Part shown: positions 14,982 through 22,868 of the stretch, piece after piece
Layout: every line of letters begins with the position of its first letter
How positions within the stretch are numbered: position 1 is the first letter of the stretch
Source: a virus
DNA length: 25,722 nucleotides
Direction: 5' to 3' (one strand)
Virus record (IMG/VR): IMGVR_UViG_3300025159_000552
Location: 1 to 25,722 of that record
Program-made: the position numbers and the translations under genes
Notes under the pieces: model-generated
Told to the model about the DNA's origin: nothing
Seen by the model: the letters and a program-made list of their open reading frames with translations, nothing else
Databases searched by the model: none

Positions 14982-15462
14982 CGGCCGCGGACTCCTCTTC
15001 CTTTACTTCTGACGTGATTCCATGTTTTGCCTCTGACGTGATTCCAGAGAATCGCAAAATCGCCGCTGCCGCCACAAGGGCATCGTCACCCAAGCGCAAT
15101 GCTTGCTCCATGGTCAGCGCAGGATCGAGCGAAGCCATCGCCACCACCTTGACATTGAGCTCCGCCAGCGTGCGCCGACGGGCCTCGATGATCTCGGGCG
15201 GCAGCGTTTCGAGCCAGGCCGCCTCCTTCGCCGCCCAGTCCTCCCGGTCCCAGGACTCGGAGCCGGGAGGATTCGGCGGGAGGCACAGCAAGAACTCCGC
15301 ACGGGCGAGCTTCCGAACCTTGAGCGAACAGGCTTCGCCTACCGTGGCCGAGAGGCCAGGGAGCGTGATGTGTGTCTCGGAGGCGGCGAGGATCTCCGCG
15401 ATGGTCGCGAGGCGGGCTGGGGGCCCCCCGTTGGAGTGACTGGTTACGCTTGGGCCTGACAT
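14971..15462 (-). CDS. Tail assembly chaperone-like protein
   Basis: This 163-aa protein (MSGPSVTSHSNGGPPARL) starts at ATG 15462, supported by AGGAGG with close spacing inside the end of the HNH gene. It includes ITLPGLSATVGEACSLKVRKL, FLLCLPPNPPGSESWDREDW and a helical segment ending in ALTMEQALRLGDDALVAAAA, as expected for a protein that binds the tape measure before tail assembly. Near the C-terminus GITSE occurs twice, encoded by a 15-base direct repeat. Position between tail tube and tape measure supports the call. It overlaps the HNH gene by 19 nt. Confidence 0.75.
   Translation of the reverse strand: MSGPSVTSHSNGGPPARLATIAEILAASETHITLPGLSATVGEACSLKVRKLARAEFLLCLPPNPPGSESWDREDWAAKEAAWLETLPPEIIEARRRTLAELNVKVVAMASLDPALTMEQALRLGDDALVAAAAILRFSGITSEAKHGITSEVKEEESAAGVA
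15008..15046. repeat. 15-bp direct repeat in the chaperone 3' end
   Basis: TCTGACGTGATTCCA occurs at 15008-15022 and again at 15032-15046, start to start 24 bp. It encodes the duplicated GITSE near the chaperone C-terminus. In-frame duplication by slippage is the simplest explanation. Confidence 0.9.
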
Positions 15463-16118
15463 GCGGCCTCCTGTCGTTCGGTGACGTGCGGCGGGTGCGC
15501 TTCTAGCGGCATACGGGTACCCTTCCGAAGATTGCACTTGAGACAGAGTGGCCAGACATTGTCCCACGAATGATGACCACCCTTGATGATCGGGATGAAG
15601 TGGTCGACGGTCAGTTTCTCGCCCGACGCTCCACATTGGCCGCATCGATGTTCATAGAATATGAGGAGCGATTTCCATTCCGCTCCAGTCACGACACCAG
15701 GAGCGGCCCTGCGGCGAGCCGTCGCGGTAGCAAGAAAAGCCTTGATCCGTTCAGGGAACCTCGCCGCATAGCTGGCCTTCGCGGCATTGACACGATCCGG
15801 GTATCGTTCTACGTAGACCCGCTTGTAATCACCACGAGCCGCCATCCTGTCCTCTTCGGAGGCAAACACGCGCTTCGGTTTCACACCACGGCGACGGTTA
15901 CGAACCATCGCCAATGCAGCAACGTGGACATGATTTGTCTTCGCCCAGGCCATGCTTCTAGATAGAATCCGGTCTTTGTTTTTTAGATAGAACGCCGCCA
16001 TCACCGCCTTGATGCAGGACTTGCATCGAGGAATGTAGCCACCGCGATTCAGACGCCCCTTATAAAACTCGGTCAGGGGCTTCTCTTCGCCGCACTTCTT
16101 GCAGCGCTTTATTTCCAT
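15444..16118 (-). CDS. Free-standing HNH homing endonuclease
   Basis: This 224-aa nuclease has an N-terminal zinc ribbon (C6-x2-C9 and C32-x2-C35), a basic middle region rich in Arg/Lys and Tyr, and a C-terminal HNH domain: C159-x2-C162, LTVDH173FIPIIKGGHHSWDN187 and C192-x2-C195-N196. The layout matches phage HNH endonucleases that spread by cutting relatives lacking the gene. ATG 16118 lies nine bases after the tail tube stop, with GAGAGG upstream. It separates tail tube and chaperone genes that are normally adjacent, so it looks like an insertion. No intron fold was found around it. Confidence 0.9.
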   Translation of the reverse strand: MEIKRCKKCGEEKPLTEFYKGRLNRGGYIPRCKSCIKAVMAAFYLKNKDRILSRSMAWAKTNHVHVAALAMVRNRRRGVKPKRVFASEEDRMAARGDYKRVYVERYPDRVNAAKASYAARFPERIKAFLATATARRRAAPGVVTGAEWKSLLIFYEHRCGQCGASGEKLTVDHFIPIIKGGHHSWDNVWPLCLKCNLRKGTRMPLEAHPPHVTERQEAACQAQA

Positions 16119-16127
16119 GCGCCTCTC

Positions 16128-17114
16128 TCAGCTGAAGATCAGGCTGAAGTCATCTTGGCCTGCACTGATCGTCGCGAGCAGGGTCGTCGGGAACGACGTG
16201 AGCCCATCGCGCGAGCCCCAGGACCGCTGGACGATCTGCAAGCCCGCCGCCAGGGAGGCGTTGAACTTGAACTGGAGCTTGTTGTATTGCACGCTCCCGA
16301 TGAGGAAGCTGGCATCCATGAGCGTGCCGGCCTTGTGGTCGGTGAACCAGTCGTGCGTCGCGATCGAATTCGCCTCTGGATCGATCGTGAACAGCGGCCG
16401 GCGATCCGCGATGAAGAACCCGGCCACACCACCCACGGCGTTGACCGACGGCACGGCCTGGAGCACATTACCCATCCGGAAGCCGATCGTCCCGATTCGC
16501 GGCGCATAGTTGTCGGTATCGATCTGGAAGGCCGCGGACTTGACCGTCGGATAGGCCGGCGTCCCGGCAATCGTGCCCGCCACGAAGGCCACGTCCGATT
16601 CGCCGAGGAGCATCCCCTGGAAGCTGAAGCGCGCGGTGATGATCCCACCCGCCCGCATGGTGAAGTCCACGTCGCCGAAGCAGCCGCCCATCTTCAGCGT
16701 GGAGCCATTCTCCTGCACGATGTAGATCGTGTAGGAAGAGGGAGTGGCCACCGGGTCGACAGTGACGATCTCCGCGCCGGCGCCGCCGCTGAATGTGGAA
16801 CTCAGGCCGCAGGCCTGCAACGCGCTGTCCGCCTCCGGCTTGACGCTGGCCGAGTATGCAGCGCCGGCCCCACGGATGAACATTTCGAAGGTGACCCCGG
16901 CCAGTTCGCGGCCGATCCCGCTGGGGAGCCGCCCGATGTCGCCGGAGAGCGCCAGGTTCTCGATCTCCTCGAGCGTGATCGCCGGGCTGATGTTGAAGGC
17001 AGGCACGATGTTGGCCGCGAGATAGGAGCCGCCGAAGGCGTCGGTGCCATAGGTCGACTCGACCTTCATCGCGACCACCATCCGCCGGCTGCGCGGCACT
17101 GTCAGGTTCGCCAT
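16128..17114 (-). CDS. Major tail tube protein
   Basis: This 328-aa protein would polymerise into the tail tube. It begins MANLTVPRSRRMVVAMKVE and shows features of siphovirus tube proteins: ESTYGTDAFGG, ITLEEIENLALSGDIGRLPS, GVTFEMFIRGAGAAYS, a central GAEIVTVDPVATPSSYTIYI and a strand-rich FTMRAGGIITARFSFQGMLL. The TYGTD and FSFQG patterns are typical of this fold family. ATG 17114 has GGAGGG close upstream. It follows the terminator-like gene by 18 bases. Its length is longer than lambda gpV but usual for metagenomic tube proteins. Confidence 0.85.
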   Translation of the reverse strand: MANLTVPRSRRMVVAMKVESTYGTDAFGGSYLAANIVPAFNISPAITLEEIENLALSGDIGRLPSGIGRELAGVTFEMFIRGAGAAYSASVKPEADSALQACGLSSTFSGGAGAEIVTVDPVATPSSYTIYIVQENGSTLKMGGCFGDVDFTMRAGGIITARFSFQGMLLGESDVAFVAGTIAGTPAYPTVKSAAFQIDTDNYAPRIGTIGFRMGNVLQAVPSVNAVGGVAGFFIADRRPLFTIDPEANSIATHDWFTDHKAGTLMDASFLIGSVQYNKLQFKFNASLAAGLQIVQRSWGSRDGLTSFPTTLLATISAGQDDFSLIFS

Positions 17115-17132
17115 GATGCCCTCCGTGTCCCG

Positions 17133-17591
17133 CTAGGGGACGGTGACGTGCTCCGTCACGAGCACCGTGACTTCGCAGTAGTGGACGAGGACCGCACCAA
17201 ACATGCGGGCCTCGAAGATCCGGACCTGCGGGTGGCCCACGAACTGCACCGAGCCGTTCCAGCACGGCCCTTCCTCTGCGCGGATGGCCGTCCGCACCAG
17301 TTCGACGAGATCCTGAAGTTCTGCTTCCGACGCGTCCGCGTTCTTGACCGCGCGATAGGCACGGAGGACGAAGAGATGATCCTCGAAATCGCTGGCATAG
17401 GAGGCGTCCCGCTCGCCGGTCGTCTCGCGGGTCATACTCCAACCGAGGATGTAGTCGAGCGCCGGATCGACGAAGTAGGTCGTCAGATCCTCATCCCGCG
17501 TGATCGCCGGCTCAAAGTCGTTGACGACGCCGACGTTCGGAACGGTCTGGATCGTCGCCTTGAGGGAGGCCCGGATGGCCGAGAGGCTCAC
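17133..17591 (-). CDS. Tail terminator-like / minor tail protein
   Basis: This 152-aa protein starts at GTG 17591 (GTGA overlap with the previous gene). It includes LSAIRASLKATIQTVPNVGVV, DYILGWSMTRET, HLFVLRAYRAVKNADASEAEL and a C-terminal VHYCEVTVLVTEHV strand pair. An N-terminal helix, then a mixed sheet with a closing beta strand, fits the tail terminator (lambda gpU-like) family. Gene order adaptor, gp10-like, terminator, tube agrees with this. No single diagnostic residue is available, so the identification is by fold pattern and synteny. Confidence 0.72.
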   Translation of the reverse strand: MSLSAIRASLKATIQTVPNVGVVNDFEPAITRDEDLTTYFVDPALDYILGWSMTRETTGERDASYASDFEDHLFVLRAYRAVKNADASEAELQDLVELVRTAIRAEEGPCWNGSVQFVGHPQVRIFEARMFGAVLVHYCEVTVLVTEHVTVP

Positions 17592-18091
17592 TTGAGGATC
17601 TCCCCGATCCGGTTCACGAGCGCCTGAAACCGCGACTGGACGAGCGGGCGGAGATCCACGAGAGCATGCGCGAACATGCCCGCGCCGACGGTCCCACGCC
17701 GGGCGATCTTCCGCCCGATCAGGAAGGCCACGTGCTGGGCCTCGGCTCCGCGTTTGCCGAGCTTGCGCACGACCCAGAGCAGAATCGGCCCGGGCGGCGG
17801 ATGACGCCCACCCGGGCGCCGCCCGCGCTCGACGATCGGAGCGTAGTAAACGCTTGAGGCGATGCGCTGCCCACGCCCGAGTGGCGTCCCGTGCGCCTCC
17901 GTGAAGATGGACCCGCGGAGCCCACCGCCACCCGAGCTGACGCCGTGTGGCGTGCGACGGACGACCAGGTTCTGCCCGAGCACGCCCAGTTCCGCCAGCG
18001 TCGCCATGATCTCGCGGTCGAACCGCTGCCCGATAGCCGGATCGGTCAGCAGGCCACCCTTCGCCTCGACGGTGATCTGGTAGCTAATCAT
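17588..18091 (-). CDS. HK97 gp10-like head-tail joining / neck protein
   Basis: This 167-aa protein carries hallmarks of the HK97 gp10 family: LVVRRTPHGVSSGGGGLRGSI, then IASSVYYAPIVERGRRPGGR and a following ILLWVVRKLGKRG. The YYAPIVERG motif, with basic Arg/Gly-rich segments around it, is characteristic. ATG 18091 overlaps the adaptor TGA as ATGA, so translation is probably coupled. The family joins head and tail or closes the tail top in siphoviruses. Confidence 0.82.
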   Translation of the reverse strand: MISYQITVEAKGGLLTDPAIGQRFDREIMATLAELGVLGQNLVVRRTPHGVSSGGGGLRGSIFTEAHGTPLGRGQRIASSVYYAPIVERGRRPGGRHPPPGPILLWVVRKLGKRGAEAQHVAFLIGRKIARRGTVGAGMFAHALVDLRPLVQSRFQALVNRIGEILK

Positions 18092-18777
18092 CGCGAGAGG
18101 TCGTCGTGGTAGAAGGGCAGACCGGCGTTGTTCTGGAGCGCAACGTCCAGGTCACTACTGACACTCGCCGCGGCGACACCAGCCAGGGCGCCCACGTGCT
18201 CGCGGTACGCCGTCTCGAGCGCCTTGGCGAGCGCGAGGTAGTCCTGGCTCTTCGTCCGGTAGTTGACCGTGTCCGCGCCGAACGTCGGATCGCTGGTCTG
18301 GGCGTACAGGGCGGCGAGCTGGGTCGCGCAGCCCGCGGCAGCGAGCTTGACCACCGCCACCCGATCGCCGCTTGGGATCGTATCGAGCGCCGTCGTCAAG
18401 ACGTGGCCGATCCCGTAGGTCACATAGGCCTTCTCCCCGGTGTCCAGGACGTCGGCAAGAAAGCGGATCTTCGAGAGTCCCGTCGCCGGATCGAGGCGCA
18501 CGGTGTACTCGCTCTCGTCCAGGAACTCCGGCCGCTGTTGGTCCACCGGGTTCTCAATCGCGATGATCGAGGAGATGCCGTCCATCCAATCGCTTGGCAC
18601 CGAGAAGTCGAAGGCCGCGCCATCGCCGGTGAGGGTGGCCTGCTTCAGCCGCGGCCGGTGGCGGGAATACATGTCGACGGCCCCGGCGATCGCGCGATCC
18701 CGGTCCGTCGACGAGAGCTTCCCCGCCGTGTCCTGAATCCACGTGGCGACCTGGAGCTGCACGTCAGCGAGCGACAA
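18088..18777 (-). CDS. Head-tail adaptor / connector protein
   Basis: This 229-aa protein probably attaches to the portal. It begins MSLADVQLQVATWIQDTAG and contains AIAGAVDMYSRHRPRLKQAT, FDFSVPSDWMDGISSI, LDPATGLSKIRFL and two late helical segments (VAVVKLAAAGCATQLAALYA and QDYLALAKALETAYREHV). Helical ends around a beta insertion are common in phage adaptor proteins. The start appears to be TTG 18777, overlapping the previous gene by 14 nt, with AGGGAAG upstream. A GTG lies five codons in. Function is assigned from position directly before the gp10-like gene. Confidence 0.72.
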   Translation of the reverse strand: MSLADVQLQVATWIQDTAGKLSSTDRDRAIAGAVDMYSRHRPRLKQATLTGDGAAFDFSVPSDWMDGISSIIAIENPVDQQRPEFLDESEYTVRLDPATGLSKIRFLADVLDTGEKAYVTYGIGHVLTTALDTIPSGDRVAVVKLAAAGCATQLAALYAQTSDPTFGADTVNYRTKSQDYLALAKALETAYREHVGALAGVAAASVSSDLDVALQNNAGLPFYHDDLSR

Positions 18778-19063
18778 TGAGCTTCTTCCCTGAGAGATGG
18801 CCGACCGTGGGCTTCAGGTACTTATGCGCGAGCGCGCTCAGCAGGATGTCCGGCATGATGCCGTTCCGTTTCGCCGCCTCAACGCAGAGTTGCGCGCAGG
18901 CGACATAGAGCTCGGCATCGGGCTTGAGGCCGTCGTAATTGGACGGGAACACATCCATCATCCCGCCATGGGAGCAGATAATCTCCACTCGCCACGCCAG
19001 CTCCGGAGGGAGGAGGGGTTTCGGCCGGCGGATGTGCATCATGAGGCGCGCGAGCCAGTTCAT
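18764..19063 (-). CDS. 99-aa protein of unknown function
   Basis: This ORF runs from ATG 19063 (ATGA overlap with the 60-aa membrane protein) to TGA 18764. It begins MNWLARLMMHIRRPKPLLPP and continues with an amphipathic helical protein: LAWRVEIICSHGGMMDVFPS, AELYVACAQLCVEAAKRNG and ILLSALAHKYLKPTVGHLSG. There is no signal or membrane helix. I do not recognise the family. It sits between two membrane-protein genes and the adaptor gene, so it could belong either to that accessory block or to the connector module. Confidence 0.75.
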   Translation of the reverse strand: MNWLARLMMHIRRPKPLLPPELAWRVEIICSHGGMMDVFPSNYDGLKPDAELYVACAQLCVEAAKRNGIMPDILLSALAHKYLKPTVGHLSGKKLIVAR

Positions 19064-19242
19064 CGGCCGTTCCGTAGCCCGACGTACCTGTGAGCTACAC
19101 AGTCTACAGATGCACCGAAAACTATCAGCGCCGCAAATGTTACCCAGAGTCGCCAGCCCTCCAGCCTCGCCAGGTACACGAGAACCAGGAACCAAGCAGA
19201 GCCGTGAAGAATGCCAAGCACTCTACCTGGCGTCAGCTTCAT
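19060..19242 (-). CDS. 60-aa membrane protein in accessory block
   Basis: This ORF begins at ATG 19242, overlapping the O-antigen ligase-like gene's TGA as ATGA, and ends by the same overlap with the next gene. Two hydrophobic segments are predicted, about 9-26 (LGILHGSAWFLVLVYLAR) and 32-46 (LWVTFAALIVFGASV), with a basic end (HRYVGLRNGR). The coupling suggests it acts with its larger neighbour, perhaps as a partner in the inner membrane. No family is recognised. A longer reading through the upstream gene is Pro/Arg-rich and rejected. Confidence 0.72.
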   Translation of the reverse strand: MKLTPGRVLGILHGSAWFLVLVYLARLEGWRLWVTFAALIVFGASVDCVAHRYVGLRNGR

Positions 19243-20333
19243 CGCCCCGCCACCATCGCCGCGGCCAGCCACCAGGTTCCGCCGAGTGGTGCGATGTGCG
19301 CGGTGTGCATCCCGAGCATGAGGACGCCCCCAGCAATCACCATCGCGCTCCAGGGATCGCCGGCGTGGAGCGCCGGCACCACTCGCCACGCGAAGAGCCC
19401 GAGGGCCGCGAGGCCGAAGAGCCCGTGTTCGTAGGCGAGGCTCACGATCTCGTTGTGGGGATAGCCGACCATCCGATGCTGTACCCCCGCTTGCACCTGG
19501 ACGGCTTCCTCGTGGGACGACCCATCCCCGCGGCCAAGCAACCAGTTCGGCCAGCGCCGCCACACGCGGCCGTAGGCCCGCCAGACCTCCAGGCGCTGGA
19601 CGACGCTGTCCAGCGAGGCCCCCCGAAGAGTCCAGCGCTCGATGGGCCGCATCAGGAGGTGATACCAACCGGGGGCCCGAGACCATGCCCAGAGGGCCGC
19701 ACAGCCCCCCAGGACAGCGAGCAGCGCCAAACCAAGGAAAGGTAGCCAGAGGGCTGGGATCAGCGCGGGAAGGGCCCCCAGCGTGGCCAGCCAGGCCAAC
19801 CAGGAGGAGGTCAACCACAGGCCGAGTCCCAGAAGCGCTACCAGGAGCCACCGCCAAGGGGCTGGGATGAGCCAGCAGAGGGGCAGCACCAGGGCCAGGA
19901 AGCCCGCGCACATCGTCCGATGGCCGAACGTGCCGACCCCCTCGCCCATCTTGTCAACGCCGTCTGCCAGCCAGGCCGGGACCGCGACCCGCTGCCCGAG
20001 ACACTGGAGAACCACGAAGCCCACATTCACGAGAGCAAGGGTCAGCCAGGCCGCTGCAACGAGCCCTGAAGGCCCCAGGGCGAGGCCGAGGAACCAGACA
20101 CCGAAGATCGCCGCCCAGATCATCACGGGCACGAGACGACTGACATCCGTCCAGCGCAGCAGGACGGAGAGAGCCAGCGGGGCCATGAAGGGCTCCACAC
20201 TGACCGCGGCGCCGGCGCCCATGACGGCGGCGCCGCGGACAAAGGCGTTGCGCGCCCAGACGTGCCAACCGCGGCGCGCCGTGAGCAGGAATAACCAGGG
20301 CGCCAACATCGCGCCGACGATGACGATGGTCAT
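19239..20333 (-). CDS. O-antigen ligase/polymerase-like integral membrane protein (Wzy/WaaL type)
   Basis: This 364-aa protein is very hydrophobic, with about 9-11 membrane helices. Family marks include GTFGHRTMCAGFLALVLPL (134-152), a long periplasmic-type loop at about 215-300 with R248-x2-W251-x-AYGRVWRRWPNWLLGRGDG, and HNEIVSLAYEHGLFGLAAL (293-311). The HNE-x6-YE-x-G pattern is typical of the Wzy_C superfamily, which joins or ligates O-antigen chains. Start ATG 20333 overlaps the TGA of a 15-codon leader ORF. A surface-glycan-altering role, such as serotype conversion or superinfection exclusion, is inferred from the family. Expression among late head genes is unusual. Confidence 0.8.
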   Translation of the reverse strand: MTIVIVGAMLAPWLFLLTARRGWHVWARNAFVRGAAVMGAGAAVSVEPFMAPLALSVLLRWTDVSRLVPVMIWAAIFGVWFLGLALGPSGLVAAAWLTLALVNVGFVVLQCLGQRVAVPAWLADGVDKMGEGVGTFGHRTMCAGFLALVLPLCWLIPAPWRWLLVALLGLGLWLTSSWLAWLATLGALPALIPALWLPFLGLALLAVLGGCAALWAWSRAPGWYHLLMRPIERWTLRGASLDSVVQRLEVWRAYGRVWRRWPNWLLGRGDGSSHEEAVQVQAGVQHRMVGYPHNEIVSLAYEHGLFGLAALGLFAWRVVPALHAGDPWSAMVIAGGVLMLGMHTAHIAPLGGTWWLAAAMVAGR

Positions 20334-20377
20334 GGTGAGGAGCGGAGCGACCGGATGCGCTCGGCCGCTCCGCTCAT
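20330..20377 (-). CDS. 15-codon leader ORF coupled to the O-antigen ligase-like gene
   Basis: After the capsid stop TAA (20388-20386), AGAGAGAAG leads to an ATG at 20377. The frame MSGAAERIRSLRSSP ends in a TGA that overlaps the next gene's ATG (ATGA). The larger gene has no ribosome site of its own, so this small frame may deliver ribosomes to it. The peptide itself need not have a function. Confidence 0.45.
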   Translation of the reverse strand: MSGAAERIRSLRSSP

Positions 20378-20385
20378 CTTCTCTC

Positions 20386-22860
20386 TTACCCGGCGACGAT
20401 GTTCTTCGCGGCGCCCTTGACATCCAAGAGATCACCGCCGTAGATGTGCCGGATCTTCCAGTCAATGCGGTCGTTCGTGAATAGCGAGCCCTGCGTGGGC
20501 AGATCCGCCACGAACATCTCCGGCTCCTCACGCCCATCCAGGAAGTCGACCCAGATAGACTCCCGGTCCCCACGGCTGGGATCCACATGGACGCCCCAGT
20601 CAGTCAGATCCGTGAAGAGCGGGTTGACGTTGATGCGTTCATTGTTCAGACCGAACATCTGGTAGATCGGGTTGGCCACCGTCGTTGAGAAGGACGGCGT
20701 CCGGTTCAGCAGGTTTGCGACGCTCCAGAGATCCAGCGGCACATCCAGCCAGAGATCGGTCATGGCCGGCAGGCCGAGGACCTTCAGGGAATCCTTCTCC
20801 TTCATCTTGCCGAGTCGCGTAATCAGCGTCATGACTTCGGCGGCGCCAGTGGAGTCCGAGGTGAGCGCCGTCGTCCCGTAGTTGGAGTGCAGGCCTCGCC
20901 CGTTGCCATCCGTGGAGTCGAACCAGGCCGCGGAATCGATGTCGAAGAGGGCCCCGAATCCGCCGCCGGAGCCGTTCGGGATCGACAGCCAGAAGTTCCA
21001 GATGAATGCCGCCAGCGTCCGGCGGGCCGCCCGGCCGAGGCGCGAGATGGATTCCTGGACCGCGCGGAGGTCGTCGTTCTTGATCGTCTCGAGGGAGACC
21101 GTGAAAAGATTCCCGCGCTTCGCCACGGCGTAGCTGACCTTGTCATCGGTGGGGTTCGTGATGGCCGTGTAGGACCCGTCCTGCGCCACGGTCGACAGAT
21201 CCCCGAAGTACCCCAGGTGCACCACTTCCCGCGTCCGGAAGTCCGGCGCGTTGCCGAAGCGCGCGATCGAGCGCTCGTTGTAGTTCTGCTCCGCGTAGGT
21301 CGCCAGCAGTCGGCGGTAGAGCGTATTGCCGAGCGCGTCAGCCCAGTCCGTCGTCACGACCGTGGCTTCCGAGACGCGTTCGGGACGGCGGCCGGTGACA
21401 TCCTTGTCGCCGGTGGCCTCGATGTAGAAATCCTTGAGTCCCCGGAACCGCAACCCCGGGTCCTTGGCCGCGTCCGCATGAGGTTTGAAGCTCTCCATGA
21501 TCCGCGAGACGGCCTCGGGATTGAACGGCGAACTCTTGAGATTCTCGGCGAGCGACTCCCGGCTCACACCGAAGAGCATATCCAGGCCAGCCTGGATCTT
21601 GTCCTTCCGGTCGATCATGCTGCCGACCTTCACCCCGCCGAGGCCTACCACCTTCCCGGACTCCGTGAGCTTCCCCCAGGTCTCGATCTCGTCCTTGACC
21701 GCCAGGTCGATCTCCGCCTGCTCGGTCACCTTGCCGGCGAAGGACTTCTTGAGCTTCGCCTTGACCGGATCGGGCAGCTCCGTGGCGTCGACGGCCTCCG
21801 CGACGCGCTCCTGGCTCTCGCGGATGGCCAGGCGCTGCTCGAGCGCCGTCAGCTTCTTCAGCTTGACGTCGAGCTCGGGGTCCGGCCCGGGCTTGGGCGG
21901 TTCGACCGGCTCCCGCAGCGCCTCCTTGACGAGTGCCGCGAGCTGGTCGTCGGTCAGCGATTCCACCACGCGGCCCTCGAGCAGCTTGGGCCGGTGCTCC
22001 TGAATCAGGGCAATGAGCTGCGCTCGATTCATGACCTGGTCTCCCTCGGTGAGCAACGGCCCCGCCGTCGCCCGGATGAAGCGCCCATCGGCTGACGGGC
22101 GCGTGACGATGTCCACGGAAAAGAGCCGCTTGATCTCGGTGATCGCCTTCGCAGCGCCTTCCCGCAGCTGGACCGGGACGTACCCCGCCAGCGTGTCCAC
22201 TGACAACCCGAGCACCTTATCCACCACGCCCCGGTTGGCCAGCCCGAGGAGCTTCTGCTTCAGCCACCCGGCGTCCTCGTGGACGTGCAGGGAGGCATAG
22301 ACGCCATCATCCTCGACCCGCGGCGCCTGGAGATCGCCGACGATGTTGCGGATCAGCGGGCCGTTGCCGATGGCCACGCTGCGCGCGTCGGCATGGCCCA
22401 TCGCCCCGGCCGGGTCCATGAAACAGCCGACGGGGGCCGAGGCGAGCAAGGGGGCGAGCTTCTCGCCGGCCTCGCGGCTCCAGAGAAAGCCATTGCGCGA
22501 TCGGCCGAACTTGAGCACGCGGACTTCCCAGATGGTTCCACTCTTCCCCCGCGGCGTGACGGCATCCAGCTCACTCGCCTCGGAAATCTCGTTGTAGACG
22601 ACCTCGACGTCGACGGGCGCCTGAAAGGTGATCGTCCCGTCGGCCGCCATCGTGTACGGGTAGGCTTCAAAGCCGCCGTCCATCTTCCGGACGATGACGC
22701 GGTCTTCATAGACGTCGCAGACCATACCCGCGTCGTAACCAGCCCCGTACTGCGCGGCCCACGCGGCCTGCACTTGCATCACCTTGGCGTCGAGCGAATC
22801 CGAGGCGAGCTGCTCCTTCACCCACTCCCACGCCGCTTTGACTTTCCGGAATCGATGCAT
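20386..22860 (-). CDS. Prohead protease / scaffold / major capsid fusion protein
   Basis: This 824-aa polypeptide joins three head functions. Residues about 85-265 resemble a prohead maturation protease, with His156 (AMGHADAR), Ser220 (VLGLSVDTLAGY) and LFSVDIVTRPSADGRF near the end. Residues about 275-400 are charged and helical (LTALEQRLAIRESQERV), as for a scaffold or delta domain. Residues about 410-824 form the HK97-fold capsid protein, including TTDWADALGNTLYRRLLATY, FTVSLETIKNDDL and LGRAARRTLAAFIWNF. ATG 22860 has AGGAG five bases upstream. Fused protease-capsid proteins are known in some phages. The catalytic residues are my assignment from pattern. Confidence 0.85.
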   Translation of the reverse strand: MHRFRKVKAAWEWVKEQLASDSLDAKVMQVQAAWAAQYGAGYDAGMVCDVYEDRVIVRKMDGGFEAYPYTMAADGTITFQAPVDVEVVYNEISEASELDAVTPRGKSGTIWEVRVLKFGRSRNGFLWSREAGEKLAPLLASAPVGCFMDPAGAMGHADARSVAIGNGPLIRNIVGDLQAPRVEDDGVYASLHVHEDAGWLKQKLLGLANRGVVDKVLGLSVDTLAGYVPVQLREGAAKAITEIKRLFSVDIVTRPSADGRFIRATAGPLLTEGDQVMNRAQLIALIQEHRPKLLEGRVVESLTDDQLAALVKEALREPVEPPKPGPDPELDVKLKKLTALEQRLAIRESQERVAEAVDATELPDPVKAKLKKSFAGKVTEQAEIDLAVKDEIETWGKLTESGKVVGLGGVKVGSMIDRKDKIQAGLDMLFGVSRESLAENLKSSPFNPEAVSRIMESFKPHADAAKDPGLRFRGLKDFYIEATGDKDVTGRRPERVSEATVVTTDWADALGNTLYRRLLATYAEQNYNERSIARFGNAPDFRTREVVHLGYFGDLSTVAQDGSYTAITNPTDDKVSYAVAKRGNLFTVSLETIKNDDLRAVQESISRLGRAARRTLAAFIWNFWLSIPNGSGGGFGALFDIDSAAWFDSTDGNGRGLHSNYGTTALTSDSTGAAEVMTLITRLGKMKEKDSLKVLGLPAMTDLWLDVPLDLWSVANLLNRTPSFSTTVANPIYQMFGLNNERINVNPLFTDLTDWGVHVDPSRGDRESIWVDFLDGREEPEMFVADLPTQGSLFTNDRIDWKIRHIYGGDLLDVKGAAKNIVAG

Positions 22861-22868
22861 GCGCGCTC

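Noticed and set aside
14971-14990. Programmed frameshift joining the two chaperone-position ORFs
   Set aside because: The frames would need +1, not the usual -1; no slippery heptamer is visible, and a GTG start is available for the second ORF.
15444-16118. A second group I intron around the HNH gene
   Set aside because: I found no R/S-type core sequences near it, and both flanking genes are complete with their own starts and stops.
16155-17627. 490-codon plus-strand frame
   Set aside because: It lies opposite the tail tube and terminator-like genes, with shadow-like composition.
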